The translations under genes were made by a program, and so were the position numbers. Positions 45,338-54,159 of a stretch of 64,000 nucleotides of DNA are shown here, one piece after another. Location: NCBI RefSeq assembly GCF_006716865.1, contig NZ_VFPT01000001.1, positions 2,041,001 to 2,105,000 on the forward strand, in the 5' to 3' direction. How positions within the stretch are numbered: the first letter of the stretch is position 1; each line of letters begins with the position of its first letter. Source of the stretch: Roseinatronobacter monicus. Lineage in GTDB: Bacteria; Pseudomonadota; Alphaproteobacteria; Rhodobacterales; Rhodobacteraceae. The notes under the pieces are model-generated. The model had not been told where the DNA came from. It searched no databases and worked only from the letters and a program-made list of their open reading frames with translations.

Positions 45338-46000
45338 TTAAGGGCGCACGGCACGAAATGCAGCGGCCACAGCAGCAGCGCGGCACCTGTCTGCCACACC
45401 CTCGTCGCCCTGTGCTGTCGGATGAAATCTGAAGCGAAATGCTTGCAAGCGTTTCTCTGCACTGGCCTGCGGATAGCCAATCGCATCCAAAGATGGCGCC
45501 AGCGGCAAATCATCGCCCATGCCATCGGGACACACGGCAAGTGACAACCTGTTCAACCGCCGCCAGTCAAAGCGGGGGCCGGGGTCTTCTTTGCGCTCCG
45601 GGGCCATATCGGAATGCGCGATCACCTGATGGGGCGCAATCTGCCACCGCGCCATCACCCCTTGCAACAGCGCCTCAAGACACCGCATTTGCGGCTCTGG
45701 AAAAGGTTGTGCACCGGAATTGACCAGCTCGACCCCGATAGAGCGCGAGTTAATGTCGCTTTGCCCATCCCATGACCCCGCGCCCGCATGCCAGGCACGG
45801 AGTGATTCTTCGACCAACTGCATAAGCTGACCCGAGGGCGAGATCACGTAATGCGCAGACACTTCCGCCCCACGGTCGCACAAGCGCTCCAGCGCTGCCT
45901 CGGTGTCGCGCATGCCGGTGTAATGCAGCACAATCAAACTGGGCCGCAGCCCGTTACGGCGCGGCCCAAAATTTGGGGATGGATGCCAGATTGGCTGCAC
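45338..46000 (-). CDS. N-acetylmuramoyl-L-alanine amidase, AmpD-like
   Basis: The 220-residue protein has zinc ligands in SLIVLHYTGM (His), SLRAWHAGAGSWDG and VIAHSDMAPERKEDPG, with SAHYVISPSGQLMQLVEESLRAWH as the family core. AmpD-like amidases cleave anhydromuropeptides in the cytoplasm for cell-wall recycling. No signal peptide is seen, which supports a cytosolic role. It is ten bases downstream of the lipoprotein gene and convergent with the DUF2244 gene. Confidence 0.88.
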   Translation of the reverse strand: MQPIWHPSPNFGPRRNGLRPSLIVLHYTGMRDTEAALERLCDRGAEVSAHYVISPSGQLMQLVEESLRAWHAGAGSWDGQSDINSRSIGVELVNSGAQPFPEPQMRCLEALLQGVMARWQIAPHQVIAHSDMAPERKEDPGPRFDWRRLNRLSLAVCPDGMGDDLPLAPSLDAIGYPQASAEKRLQAFRFRFHPTAQGDEGVADRCRAAAVAAAFRAVRP

Positions 46001-46009
46001 GGCCAGCGA

Positions 46010-46825
46010 TCACTCGCGCGCGCGTACGGTGCGTGCGGCTTGCCGGAACGGGGTCGGGTCCCACCAGCAGGCAAAGCCGTCGCCATCAGGGTCCAGATGG
46101 TTCGGGTCGCGTTCTGGCCCACCTGCGGCAAGGAAAGCTTCTTGCGCCAGATCCTGACTTCCGAACTGGGCACATGCGCTTTCTGAACGACGCCAGCGCA
46201 ACGGGTTCGACCGGTTGTAGCGTTGCTCGCCCACATTGTGCTGGGTGGACAGCGCATAGACAAACAGGTTTGGCGTGTTTGTACCCGAAGACATTTCACC
46301 ATCGCTGACCCGGACTTGGGGCACAAAATCGCGCTCAACCAGCCGGTCGGGCTGCGATGCGCCAAACGGTTGCGGTGTGAATTGCTGCTCGCTGACACCG
46401 GCGCTGGCTGTCTGTGACTGACCGCCCGAAGACTGAGCACTCGTTGACGACGGGGACACAGCAGATAGCGGCGCGCCGACATTTTGCTGTGCCACCGGGA
46501 ATTGTTGCGAGCTGGATTGCGAGGGCGCTTGCGTTGCAGGCGTGCCGCGTACCGCTGCCACAGCTTCTTGCCCGATGGATGCAGACTGGCTTGGTTGCGA
46601 AAATTGCGGGGCATTCGAGGGCCGCTGCACATTGCTTGCCTGTGCGGCCTCATTGCGGCGAATGCGCGACAGTTCTTCCTGTGCGCGCATATACTGCGCA
46701 TAATCACTGAACCCCACGCCACGCCCGGTGGTGTCGATGACATTCGAGTAGGGCGCGGAGCCGCCGCAAGCGGCAAGCAACGCAGTTGCGGTGCCTATCA
46801 TGATCAAAGCTTTGGGAAAACGCAT
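46010..46825 (-). CDS. Lipoprotein with Ser/Gln-rich linker
   Basis: The 271-residue protein has a signal peptide with lipobox LLAACGG (mature Cys near residue 20). A long low-complexity Ser/Gln/Ala linker spans about 70-150. A conserved C-terminal part reads LVERDFVPQVRVSDGEMSSGTNTPNLFVYAL to DPDGDGFACWWDPTPFRQA, the last resembling an excalibur-type DxDxDG calcium-binding tail. GAGAGG lies four bases before the ATG at 46825; the upstream open frame is ignored. Function unknown; an envelope role is likely. Confidence 0.8.
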   Translation of the reverse strand: MRFPKALIMIGTATALLAACGGSAPYSNVIDTTGRGVGFSDYAQYMRAQEELSRIRRNEAAQASNVQRPSNAPQFSQPSQSASIGQEAVAAVRGTPATQAPSQSSSQQFPVAQQNVGAPLSAVSPSSTSAQSSGGQSQTASAGVSEQQFTPQPFGASQPDRLVERDFVPQVRVSDGEMSSGTNTPNLFVYALSTQHNVGEQRYNRSNPLRWRRSESACAQFGSQDLAQEAFLAAGGPERDPNHLDPDGDGFACWWDPTPFRQAARTVRARE

Positions 46826-46859
46826 CGGACCTCTCAGCCTTGCAAAATTATACTGCAAG

Positions 46860-48341
46860 TTACCACCATTTTTCGGGTTTGGAAACAAAGCCCGTCGCCT
46901 GTTCAAGGACATGTGCTGTATTGAGCAACGCCCCCTCTTCCCAAGGCCGCCCGATCAGTTGCAGTCCCAAAGGAAGCCCTTTGGAATCAAGGCCCGCAGG
47001 CAGCGCAACCCCCGGCAAACCGGCAAGGTTCACAGTCACGGTGAACACATCATTCAGATACATTTCAACCGGGTCCGCCGCAGCCATTTCACCCAGACCA
47101 AAGGCCGCTGACGGGGTGGCAGGTGTCAGGATCGCATCGACACCCGTGGCAAACACCTCTTCAAAATCGCGCTTGATCAGCGTGCGGACCTTGCGCGCGC
47201 GGTTGTAATAGGCGTCGTAGAACCCCGCCGACAGCACATAGGTGCCGATCATGACGCGGCGCTGCACTTCCAGCCCGAACCCTTCGGCGCGGGTTTTCTC
47301 GTACATCTGGGTAATGCCATCACCCGGCCCCAATGTCGCGCGGTGCCCGTAGCGGACGCCATCGTAGCGCGCGAGGTTGCTCGATGCCTCGGCAGGGGCA
47401 ATGACATAATAGGCAGGCAGCGCGTATTTCGTATGCGGCAACGAGATGTCAACAATCTCGGCACCCGCATCGCGCAGCATATCCGCCCCCTTGCCCCACA
47501 GCTCGGCAATCTCGGCGGACATCCCATCCATGTGGTATTCACGCGGAATACCGATCTTCTGACCGCGAATGTCGCCCGTTAGCATCGCCTCAAAATCGGG
47601 GACAGGCAGATCGGCACTGGTGGAGTCCTTGGCGTCATGGCCACACATCGCCTCTAGCATAATGGCTGCATCGCGCACGGTTTTGGTCATCGGTCCCGCC
47701 TGATCGAGCGATGAGGCAAAGGCAACGACACCCCAGCGCGAACACCGTCCATAGGTGGGCTTGATCCCGACGGTTCCGGTAAAGGCCGCAGGCTGACGGA
47801 TTGATCCGCCAGTATCGGTGCCGGTTGCCGCAAGGCACAGATCAGCCGCCACCGCCGCCGCAGACCCGCCAGACGATCCGCCCGGCGTCAGGTCGCGCGC
47901 GTCCACTTTCCACGGATTGACGACATTGCCATAGACCGAGGTTTCATTGCTGGACCCCATGGCAAATTCGTCCATGTTCAGCTTGCCCAGCATCACCGCG
48001 CCTGCATCGCGCAACTGCGCACTGACGGTGGATTCGTATTCGGGGCGGAACCCGTCGAGAATACGCGACGCTGCCTGCGACGCGACACCTTGCGTGCAGA
48101 ACAAATCTTTGATGCCCAAAGGTATGCCGCACATCGCAGGCGCATCGCCTGCCGTGATCCGCGCATCCGCCGCTGTCGCACGTTCCAGCGCGATTTCCGG
48201 CGTATGATGAACAAAGGCATTCAGCGCGCCTGCCCCCTCAATCGCGTTCAAACACGCTTCGGTCAGTTGCACCGAGGTCACATCGCCCGCGCGCAAAGCA
48301 TCGCGCGCATCGGCAATCGTCATTTTGTTCAGATCACTCAT
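46860..48341 (-). CDS. gatA: Glutamyl-tRNA(Gln) amidotransferase subunit A
   Basis: The 493-residue amidase-signature protein has catalytic Lys in [12 protein letters not shown] (about residue 76) and a Ser-rich segment [34 protein letters not shown] with the cis-Ser and nucleophile Ser. It releases ammonia from glutamine to amidate misacylated Glu-tRNA(Gln) or Asp-tRNA(Asn). It overlaps gatC by four bases (ATGA). gatB is not in the window. Confidence 0.96.
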   Translation of the reverse strand: MSDLNKMTIADARDALRAGDVTSVQLTEACLNAIEGAGALNAFVHHTPEIALERATAADARITAGDAPAMCGIPLGIKDLFCTQGVASQAASRILDGFRPEYESTVSAQLRDAGAVMLGKLNMDEFAMGSSNETSVYGNVVNPWKVDARDLTPGGSSGGSAAAVAADLCLAATGTDTGGSIRQPAAFTGTVGIKPTYGRCSRWGVVAFASSLDQAGPMTKTVRDAAIMLEAMCGHDAKDSTSADLPVPDFEAMLTGDIRGQKIGIPREYHMDGMSAEIAELWGKGADMLRDAGAEIVDISLPHTKYALPAYYVIAPAEASSNLARYDGVRYGHRATLGPGDGITQMYEKTRAEGFGLEVQRRVMIGTYVLSAGFYDAYYNRARKVRTLIKRDFEEVFATGVDAILTPATPSAAFGLGEMAAADPVEMYLNDVFTVTVNLAGLPGVALPAGLDSKGLPLGLQLIGRPWEEGALLNTAHVLEQATGFVSKPEKWW

Positions 48342-48628
48342 TCCACCACCTTCGGCACAGCAAAAAACCCTTCGCGTGCATCGGGCGCGTTTGACAGGAT
48401 TTTGGCCTGCATATCGCCATCCGTTACCCCGTCTTTGCGGCGCTTCAGACGCATGGGCGTGACCGAGGTCATCGGCTCCACGCCCTCGACATCGACCTCG
48501 TTCAGTTCTTCCATAAAGGTCAAAATCTGACTAAGTTCCTGTGCCAGCGCGGGCAGATTGTCTTCGGGAACAGCGATGCGGGCAAGATGGGCCACCTTGC
48601 GCGCTGTCTCCAGATCGATCTCGGACAT
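48338..48628 (-). CDS. gatC: Glutamyl-tRNA(Gln) amidotransferase subunit C
   Basis: The 96-residue protein begins [23 protein letters not shown] and contains [25 protein letters not shown], the usual GatC core that wraps around GatA and stabilises it. It is directly upstream of gatA with translational coupling, forming gatCA. Confidence 0.95.
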   Translation of the reverse strand: MSEIDLETARKVAHLARIAVPEDNLPALAQELSQILTFMEELNEVDVEGVEPMTSVTPMRLKRRKDGVTDGDMQAKILSNAPDAREGFFAVPKVVE

Positions 48629-48812
48629 GACCCCTCCGGGTTTTCAGGTAATTACAGCGCATTTAGCCCGATGCCGCGAGAGGTGCAAGCGCGGCGCGCG
48701 CGATCCGACATGCAAGTTGCCGCCAATGCACGCGCAGTTGATCAGCAGGGTTATTCACCTGCGCCAAGGCAAAGGCTATCATCCCACAAGATTTCTTGTG
48801 AAAGCCCCCGTC

Positions 48813-49262
48813 ATGCTGCGATATGTTGTTGGTTTTTGTCTATGCACGCTCGCCCTGCCCGCATGGGCCTGCCCTGCCCCGCCACTTGCGGAACTGGAAA
48901 TTCATCTGGCCGCTGTCAATGACGAGCGGCGCCGTGCGGGGCGCGCACCGCTGGCACTTTCGCCAGAATTGGGCCGTGTGGCGCAGGCCCATGCCTGTGA
49001 CATGGCGCAGCGGGGGTATTTCAGCCATATCAGCCAAGACGGGCGCAGCGTGTCAGACCGCATAAACCGCGCAGGGCTGCCAAGGCTTTGCACGATGGGC
49101 GAGAATATCGCACGCGGCCAGCGCGATGTGCCCAGTGTCATGGCAGGCTGGATGCGATCCTCCGGTCATCGGCGCAACATTCTGGACCGCGATTTCACAC
49201 TTGTGGGCTTTGGCCGCGCAGACGGGCCGAACTGGGTGCAACTGTTCGCGCGACCTTGTTGA
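48813..49262 (+). CDS. CAP (SCP/PR1) domain secreted protein
   Basis: The 149-residue protein has a signal peptide (LRYVVGFCLCTLALPAWA, cleavage near residue 19). The CAP domain carries VNDERRRAGRAPLALSPELGRVAQAHACDMAQRGYFSH, MGENIARGQ and VMAGWMRSSGHRRNILDRDFTLVGFG, with conserved His and Glu residues. Bacterial CAP proteins are periplasmic or secreted with poorly known functions. The ATG at 48813 is chosen because the signal peptide starts there; the frame is open further upstream. Confidence 0.87.
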   Translation: MLRYVVGFCLCTLALPAWACPAPPLAELEIHLAAVNDERRRAGRAPLALSPELGRVAQAHACDMAQRGYFSHISQDGRSVSDRINRAGLPRLCTMGENIARGQRDVPSVMAGWMRSSGHRRNILDRDFTLVGFGRADGPNWVQLFARPC

Positions 49263-49326
49263 TTGTCGGCGCGCGCGCCCTGCGTTACATCTGCACCAGA
49301 CTTGGTTCAGCCCGCAGGAGTGAGAC

Positions 49327-51876
49327 ATGCGCGACACGACCCCGCAGCCCATCCATCTGGCCGATTACCAGCCACCCCCTTTTCTGGTTGATGATGTGGC
49401 GCTTACCTTTCGACTGGCCCCGACAGCCACACGTGTGATCGCAAAGGTCCGCTTTCGCCCCAATCCGGATGCAAGCCCCGGTCACGACCTGCGGCTGGAT
49501 GGCGAGGGGCTGAAACTGATTTCGGCCCATCTGAACGGTGCCGAAATCACAGCGCAGCCCGACGAATCCGGCCTGACCATTCCCGCGCAGGACTTGCCCG
49601 AAGGTGCACTTGACTGGCAGGCGGAGGTCGAAATTGCGCCCGACGGCAACACCGCATTGGAAGGGCTGTATATGTCGCGCGGCATGTATTGCACCCAATG
49701 CGAAGCCGAGGGCTTTCGCAAGATCACCTTCTATCCGGACCGCCCCGATGTGATGGCCCCGTTTCGCGTACGCATCGAGTCTGATCTGCCGGTCCTTCTG
49801 TCCAACGGCAACCCCGCATCTTCGGGCCAAGGCTGGGCCGAATGGCACGACCCCCACCCCAAGCCCGCCTATCTGTTTGCACTTGTGGCGGGCGATCTGG
49901 TCGCCGCATCTGACCGCTTCACCACGATGGAGGGGCGCGATGTGGCGCTCAACATCTGGGTGCGCAAGGGCGATGAGGACAAGACCGCCTATGCGATGGA
50001 CGCGCTCAAGCGCTCGATGGTCTGGGATGAACAGGTTTACGGGCGCGCCTATGATCTGGATGTGTTCAACATCGTTGCGGTCGATGATTTCAACATGGGC
50101 GCGATGGAGAACAAGGGTCTGAACATCTTTAACTCGCGCTATGTTCTCGCCTCGCCCCAAACCGCGACCGACAGCGATTATGCCAGTATCGAACGGATCA
50201 TCGCGCATGAGTATTTCCACAACTGGACCGGCAACCGCATCACCTGCCGCGACTGGTTCCAACTGTCGTTGAAAGAAGGGCTGACGGTTTACCGTGACCA
50301 ACAGTTCATGGGCGACATGCGCAGCCATTCGGTCAAGCGGATCGAGGATGTGCTGACGCTGCGCGCACGCCAGTTCCGTGAAGATGACGGACCTTTGGCA
50401 CATCCGGTGCGGCCCGAAAGCTATGTCGAGATCAACAATTTCTACACCGCGACAGTGTATGAAAAAGGCGCGGAGTTGATCCGCATGTTGCAACTTCTGG
50501 TCGGGCAAGATCGCTACAAGGCGGCACTCGATCTGTATTTCGCACGCCATGACGGGCAGGCCTGCACGATCGAGGACTGGATCGCCGTGTTCGAGGAAGC
50601 CGCTGGCCGCGATTTGTCGCAGTTCAAGCGTTGGTATGGACAGGCGGGCACCCCGCGCGTCGATGTGTCAGAAGACTGGCAGGATGGCAGCTATACCCTG
50701 ACGCTGCGCCAGCACACGCCCGACACCCCCGGCCAACCCCTGAAGGAGCCGCTGGTCATACCCGTGGCGATGGGTCTGCTTGGCGCAGATGGTGCCGAAA
50801 TGGTGCCCACAACCGTGCTGGAACTCGACAGCCCCGAGCAAAGCTTCACCTTCCCTGACCTGCCTGCGCGGCCTGTCGCCTCGCTGTTGCGTGGGTTTTC
50901 TGCGCCGGTGGTTCTGAATCACAGCCTCAGCTCTGAAGACCGCGCGCTGATGCTGGCGCATGACACCGACCCCTTTAACCGCTTTGAAGCAGGGCGCGCG
51001 CTTGCGCGCGACATCCTGCATGCGATGGTACTGGAAGGGGCGACACCCGGCCCCGATTACCTCAACGCTCTGCGCACAATGGTCAGCGACGAGGCGCTTG
51101 ACCCCGCCTTTCGTGCATTGGCGCTGCATATCCCCGGTCAGGACGATCTGGCCAGCTCGCTCTACGCGGCGGGCCATGTGCCAGACCCCGACGCCATTCA
51201 GGCCGCGCGGACCACAGCGCTGCGCCTGATCGCCGAAGCGCTGCGCCCGCAATTGCAGGACGTGGCCAATGCCATGCAGACCCCTGGCCCTTACAGCCCC
51301 GACGCCCGTGATGCGGGTCGTCGCGCGCTGAAGGTGCAGGCGGTGTCATTGCTGGCACGCGCAGATGAGGGCGCGAAAGCAGCCGAACTTTTCGCCCGCG
51401 CAGATAACATGACCGAGCAACTGGGCGCATGGGGGGCACTGCTGGCGATTGGGAAGGGCCAAGAAGAAGGCGCGCAATTCTACCGGCAATGGGCACAGGA
51501 CCGGCTGGTGGTGGATAAGTGGTTCTCGGCACAGGTCATGTATGCCGCACCGAAAGCTGCCGCTGGTCTGGTGCAGCAACTAACACAGCACCCGGATTTC
51601 GAGTGGAAGAACCCGAACCGTTTTCGGTCCGTGATCGGTGCATTGGGGGCCAATCCGGCAGGGTTTCATGCAACAGACGGTGCAGGATACAAGCTGGTTG
51701 CAGATTGGCTGATCCGGCTGGACGGGGTGAACCCGCAATCCGCGGCACGGCTATCAACCCTGTTCGAGACGTGGCGGCGCTATGATGCGTCGCGGCAGGC
51801 ATTGATCCGGGCGGAACTGCAACGGATCAGGTCGCAAGACAATCTAATACCAATCAGCATTGATCAGAACTCTTGA
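49327..51876 (+). CDS. pepN: Aminopeptidase N, C-terminal end replaced by IS630 sequence
   Basis: The 849-residue M1 metallopeptidase has GAMENKGLNIF (about residue 258) and the zinc site HEYFHNWTGNR (His294, Glu295, His298) with the third ligand Glu in LSLKEGLT. It removes N-terminal residues from peptides in the cytoplasm. Codons 1-840 are ancestral; after Leu840 the frame reads IPISIDQNS from the end of an IS630 element. Removing the IS (51847-53030) joins codon 840 to SRDMGEMVGRMLG-stop at 53031-53072, giving an 853-residue ancestor. Only the last 13 residues are lost, so activity may survive. Confidence 0.95.
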   Translation: MRDTTPQPIHLADYQPPPFLVDDVALTFRLAPTATRVIAKVRFRPNPDASPGHDLRLDGEGLKLISAHLNGAEITAQPDESGLTIPAQDLPEGALDWQAEVEIAPDGNTALEGLYMSRGMYCTQCEAEGFRKITFYPDRPDVMAPFRVRIESDLPVLLSNGNPASSGQGWAEWHDPHPKPAYLFALVAGDLVAASDRFTTMEGRDVALNIWVRKGDEDKTAYAMDALKRSMVWDEQVYGRAYDLDVFNIVAVDDFNMGAMENKGLNIFNSRYVLASPQTATDSDYASIERIIAHEYFHNWTGNRITCRDWFQLSLKEGLTVYRDQQFMGDMRSHSVKRIEDVLTLRARQFREDDGPLAHPVRPESYVEINNFYTATVYEKGAELIRMLQLLVGQDRYKAALDLYFARHDGQACTIEDWIAVFEEAAGRDLSQFKRWYGQAGTPRVDVSEDWQDGSYTLTLRQHTPDTPGQPLKEPLVIPVAMGLLGADGAEMVPTTVLELDSPEQSFTFPDLPARPVASLLRGFSAPVVLNHSLSSEDRALMLAHDTDPFNRFEAGRALARDILHAMVLEGATPGPDYLNALRTMVSDEALDPAFRALALHIPGQDDLASSLYAAGHVPDPDAIQAARTTALRLIAEALRPQLQDVANAMQTPGPYSPDARDAGRRALKVQAVSLLARADEGAKAAELFARADNMTEQLGAWGALLAIGKGQEEGAQFYRQWAQDRLVVDKWFSAQVMYAAPKAAAGLVQQLTQHPDFEWKNPNRFRSVIGALGANPAGFHATDGAGYKLVADWLIRLDGVNPQSAARLSTLFETWRRYDASRQALIRAELQRIRSQDNLIPISIDQNS

Positions 51877-52441
51877 GCCCAGTCGCGGGTTCCAATGGAG
51901 GTGATTGTGTCGGGCATGCTGACCAATTTGTTCCAAGCCTTGCAGCAATGATCTACGATGTCTTCATAGGTTTCGAAGATGAGGTTTGATAGCCAGTTGT
52001 CTCGCATGAATTGCCAGATGTTTTCGACTGGATTGAGTTCTGGGCATTTTGCGGGGATCGGGATGATGGTGATGTTGTCCGGAATGACCAGCTTGTCAGT
52101 CATGTGCCATGCGGCTTGATCCACGAGCACAGCCCCATGTGCTTTGGGTGCGACAGTTTGGGAGATTTCAGCAAGATGCAGGGCCATCGCTTCGGTATTG
52201 CACGCTGGCAGCACAAGACCTGCAGCTTTCCCGAGGGCTGGGCAAATCGCTCCAAAGATGTAGCTTGAACTCGTGCGCTGATCATGTGGGGCGGAAGGTC
52301 GCGTACCGCGCTTCGCCCATCGGCGCGTGATCTTGTTTTTCTGGCCGACACGCGCTTCATCTTGGAACCAGACTTCGATCACAGTGCCTTGCAGGAGCCG
52401 TGCGCGGAGCTTTGCTACTGCGGCTGCAAACCCTTTTTTTT
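51864..52441 (-). CDS. IS630-family transposase, frame 2 (DDE catalytic part)
   Basis: The frame enters at the A8 run (52441-52434) by a -1 shift, continuing GFAAAVAKLRARLLQGTVIEVWFQDEARVGQKNK; a free-standing reading would start near 52382. Catalytic residues are Asp in WFQDEAR, Asp in VLVDQAAWHM and Glu in ELNPVENIWQF. The stop at 51864 lies inside the last codons of the present pepN frame, which is on the opposite strand. Translated alone it would lack the DNA-binding half. Confidence 0.88.
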
Positions 52442-52927
52442 AAAGTCCTCCAGTGCGGCTGTATCTTGCGCGTGATGGCGCGGGCGTGCTGTGAGTTTGA
52501 CATAACCAAGCGCCCTGAGTTCCCGGCTTATCGACGTCTCGTGAAGTGAAATCCCAAATGTGTCTGCAATCCATTTCCTCAGATCACTCAGGCGCCAGCG
52601 GACGACCCCATGGACCGATAAGGTCGGACCGCTCTCAACAATTGCAGCAAGCGCCCTGCGCTGCTCATCGTTAAGCTTAGACTGCTGACCAGGAGCTTTG
52701 CCGTTGATCAAGCCGTCAGGCCCGCGGGCATTAAACCGCTCCACCCAGTCACGGACAATTTGTAGGCCAACACCACCAATCCGAGCAGCATCGCTGCGCC
52801 GACCGCCATCATAGATCTCCGCCAGCGCCAAAAGCCTGCGGGCTTGGTTGGCATCCTTTGTCTTTCGCGCAAGTTCTCTCAACTTCATGCCGTCGTAGTC
52901 TGTCCGTAACGCGAGCGCTGCGCCCAT
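52415..52927 (-). CDS. IS630-family transposase, frame 1 (helix-turn-helix part)
   Basis: This 170-residue reading carries two helix-turn-helix units: ANQARRLLALAEIYDGGRRSDAARIGGVGLQIVRDWVERF and the second domain with SVHGVVRWRLSDLRKWIADTFGISLHETSISRELRALGY. It ends 10 codons after LEDF with KKKGLQPQ-stop. The AAA AAA AAG stretch just before the end is where a -1 shift would join it to the catalytic frame. It may also be made alone as a short DNA-binding protein. Confidence 0.88.
   Translation of the reverse strand: MGAALALRTDYDGMKLRELARKTKDANQARRLLALAEIYDGGRRSDAARIGGVGLQIVRDWVERFNARGPDGLINGKAPGQQSKLNDEQRRALAAIVESGPTLSVHGVVRWRLSDLRKWIADTFGISLHETSISRELRALGYVKLTARPRHHAQDTAALEDFKKKGLQPQ
52434..52441 (-). 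other. A8 slippery run: likely programmed -1 frameshift site of the IS630 transposase
   Basis: Minus-strand TTT AAA AAA AAG GGT is read in frame 1; a slip of -1 on the eight A residues gives AAA AAA AAA GGG TTT and opens the catalytic frame. Such A-runs support ribosomal frameshifting or transcriptional slippage in IS630 relatives. Confidence 0.7.
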
Positions 52928-53030
52928 AGAGAGGCCCTCCCCAGAAAATCTGACGCCATTGAGTCAGATCTTCATAGATTTGGGAATCCCAAAACCCTCA
53001 GAAGAGTCAGATTTCGCGAGACTTGGTATA

Positions 53031-53072
53031 AGCCGCGACATGGGCGAAATGGTCGGGCGGATGCTGGGCTAG
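53031..53072 (+). pseudogene. pepN: Detached 3' end of pepN
   Basis: AGC CGC GAC ATG GGC GAA ATG and so on reads SRDMGEMVGRMLG followed by TAG at 53070-53072. It is the natural C-terminus of the pepN upstream of the IS630 element and is now untranslated. Confidence 0.88.
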
Positions 53073-53126
53073 ATGAGTGTATCCCGGCATATCTGCCGGG
53101 ATACAATATTGCGCTGAAGTTGCGCC

Positions 53127-54116
53127 TTAGTTGAAGGCCGCGTCTGTAACCGCAGAGGTCACAGCCCCTTCGGGCTCAGACGTGATGACCGGATCAGAAC
53201 CACCCCCCAGCAGTGTCGCCACTGTGCGGGCATAGTCTTCCATGTCCAGCGTGCCATTCGACCCTTCGAGCAGAAGCGCCACTTCGCTCATCATGCGGGT
53301 CTGATGCTCTTCGGTTTGTGCGCCCGTGTCGTCATATTCCAGCACGATCATGGCCGCTTCCTCGACATTCTCGGCCGCCCATTCCCAGCCGCGCATCGAG
53401 GCGCGCACGAAGCGGGCCATCTTGTCGACGAAGTCAGGGTCTTCAAGGTTCTCTTCCATCACATAGAGGCCATCTTCCAGCGTGGCGACGCCCTGATCCT
53501 CATATTTGAAGGTGACAAGTTCGTCCTCGCTGATCCCTGCATCGATGACCTGCCAGTATTCATTGTAGGTCATGGTCGAGATGCAATCGGCCTGCTGTTG
53601 CAGCAGCGGATCGACATTGAAGCCCTGACGCAGAACTTCGACGCCTTCATCGCCGCCATCGGTCGGGATGCCAAGCGTGCTCATCCAGCTTAGGAACGGG
53701 TATTCATTGCCAAAGAACCACACACCCAATGTGCGGCCCGGAAAATCCTCTGGGCCGGTGATGCCCGTCTCCGCGAGGCAGGTCAGCATCATGCCCGAAG
53801 CTTTGAACGGCTGGGCGATATTGACCAGCGGCAGGCCGTTTTCACGCGCGGCCAAAGCGGCTGGCATCCACTCGACAATAACATCGGCACCACCGCCCGC
53901 GATGACCTGTGGCGGCGCGATATCGGGGCCGCCTGCGCGGATCGTGACATTCAGGTCTTCTTCTTCATAGAAGCCGTTTTCCAGCGCAACATAATAGCCC
54001 GCGAACTGCGCCTGCGTCACCCATTTGAGCTGCAAGGTCACATCGTCCATCGCCCATGCCGCGGGCGCAAGCCCCAGACCAAGGGCCGCCACTGACCCGT
54101 AAACTGTCTTTTTCAT
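53127..54116 (-). CDS. ABC transporter substrate-binding protein, NMT1/ThiY type (pyrimidine uptake candidate)
   Basis: The 329-residue protein has a signal peptide (KKTVYGSVAALGLGLAPAAWA, cleavage near residue 23). The NMT1/THI5-like binding domain starts VTLQLKWVTQAQFAGYYVALENGFYEEEDLNVTIRAGG. Family members bind thiamine precursors, riboflavin or pyrimidines. The start at 54116 follows GGAGG by eight bases. It ends an operon that also encodes two permeases, an ATPase and pyrimidine-degrading enzymes, so a pyrimidine base or its reduced form is the likely ligand. Confidence 0.87.
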   Translation of the reverse strand: MKKTVYGSVAALGLGLAPAAWAMDDVTLQLKWVTQAQFAGYYVALENGFYEEEDLNVTIRAGGPDIAPPQVIAGGGADVIVEWMPAALAARENGLPLVNIAQPFKASGMMLTCLAETGITGPEDFPGRTLGVWFFGNEYPFLSWMSTLGIPTDGGDEGVEVLRQGFNVDPLLQQQADCISTMTYNEYWQVIDAGISEDELVTFKYEDQGVATLEDGLYVMEENLEDPDFVDKMARFVRASMRGWEWAAENVEEAAMIVLEYDDTGAQTEEHQTRMMSEVALLLEGSNGTLDMEDYARTVATLLGGGSDPVITSEPEGAVTSAVTDAAFN

Positions 54117-54159
54117 TTTCACTACCTCCATGTTGCCTGCCCCGTTTCGGGTGCAGGAG

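Larger units (their letters stand above)
51847..53028 (-). mobile_element. IS630-family insertion sequence, complete, inserted in pepN
   Basis: The element is about 1182 bp, flanked by TA at 51845-51846 and 53029-53030, the expected IS630 target duplication. The imperfect terminal repeats share a TACCAA core (left 51848-51853; right, inverted, TTGGTA at 53023-53028) and an inner CTCTT-TGAG region. Deleting one TA and the element restores the pepN frame exactly. It carries a two-frame transposase with all DDE residues, so it looks recently active. Confidence 0.9.

Noticed and set aside
49285..50550. 421-aa open frame antisense to pepN
   Set aside because: It is antisense to the conserved catalytic domain of pepN and has no motif or ribosome binding site.
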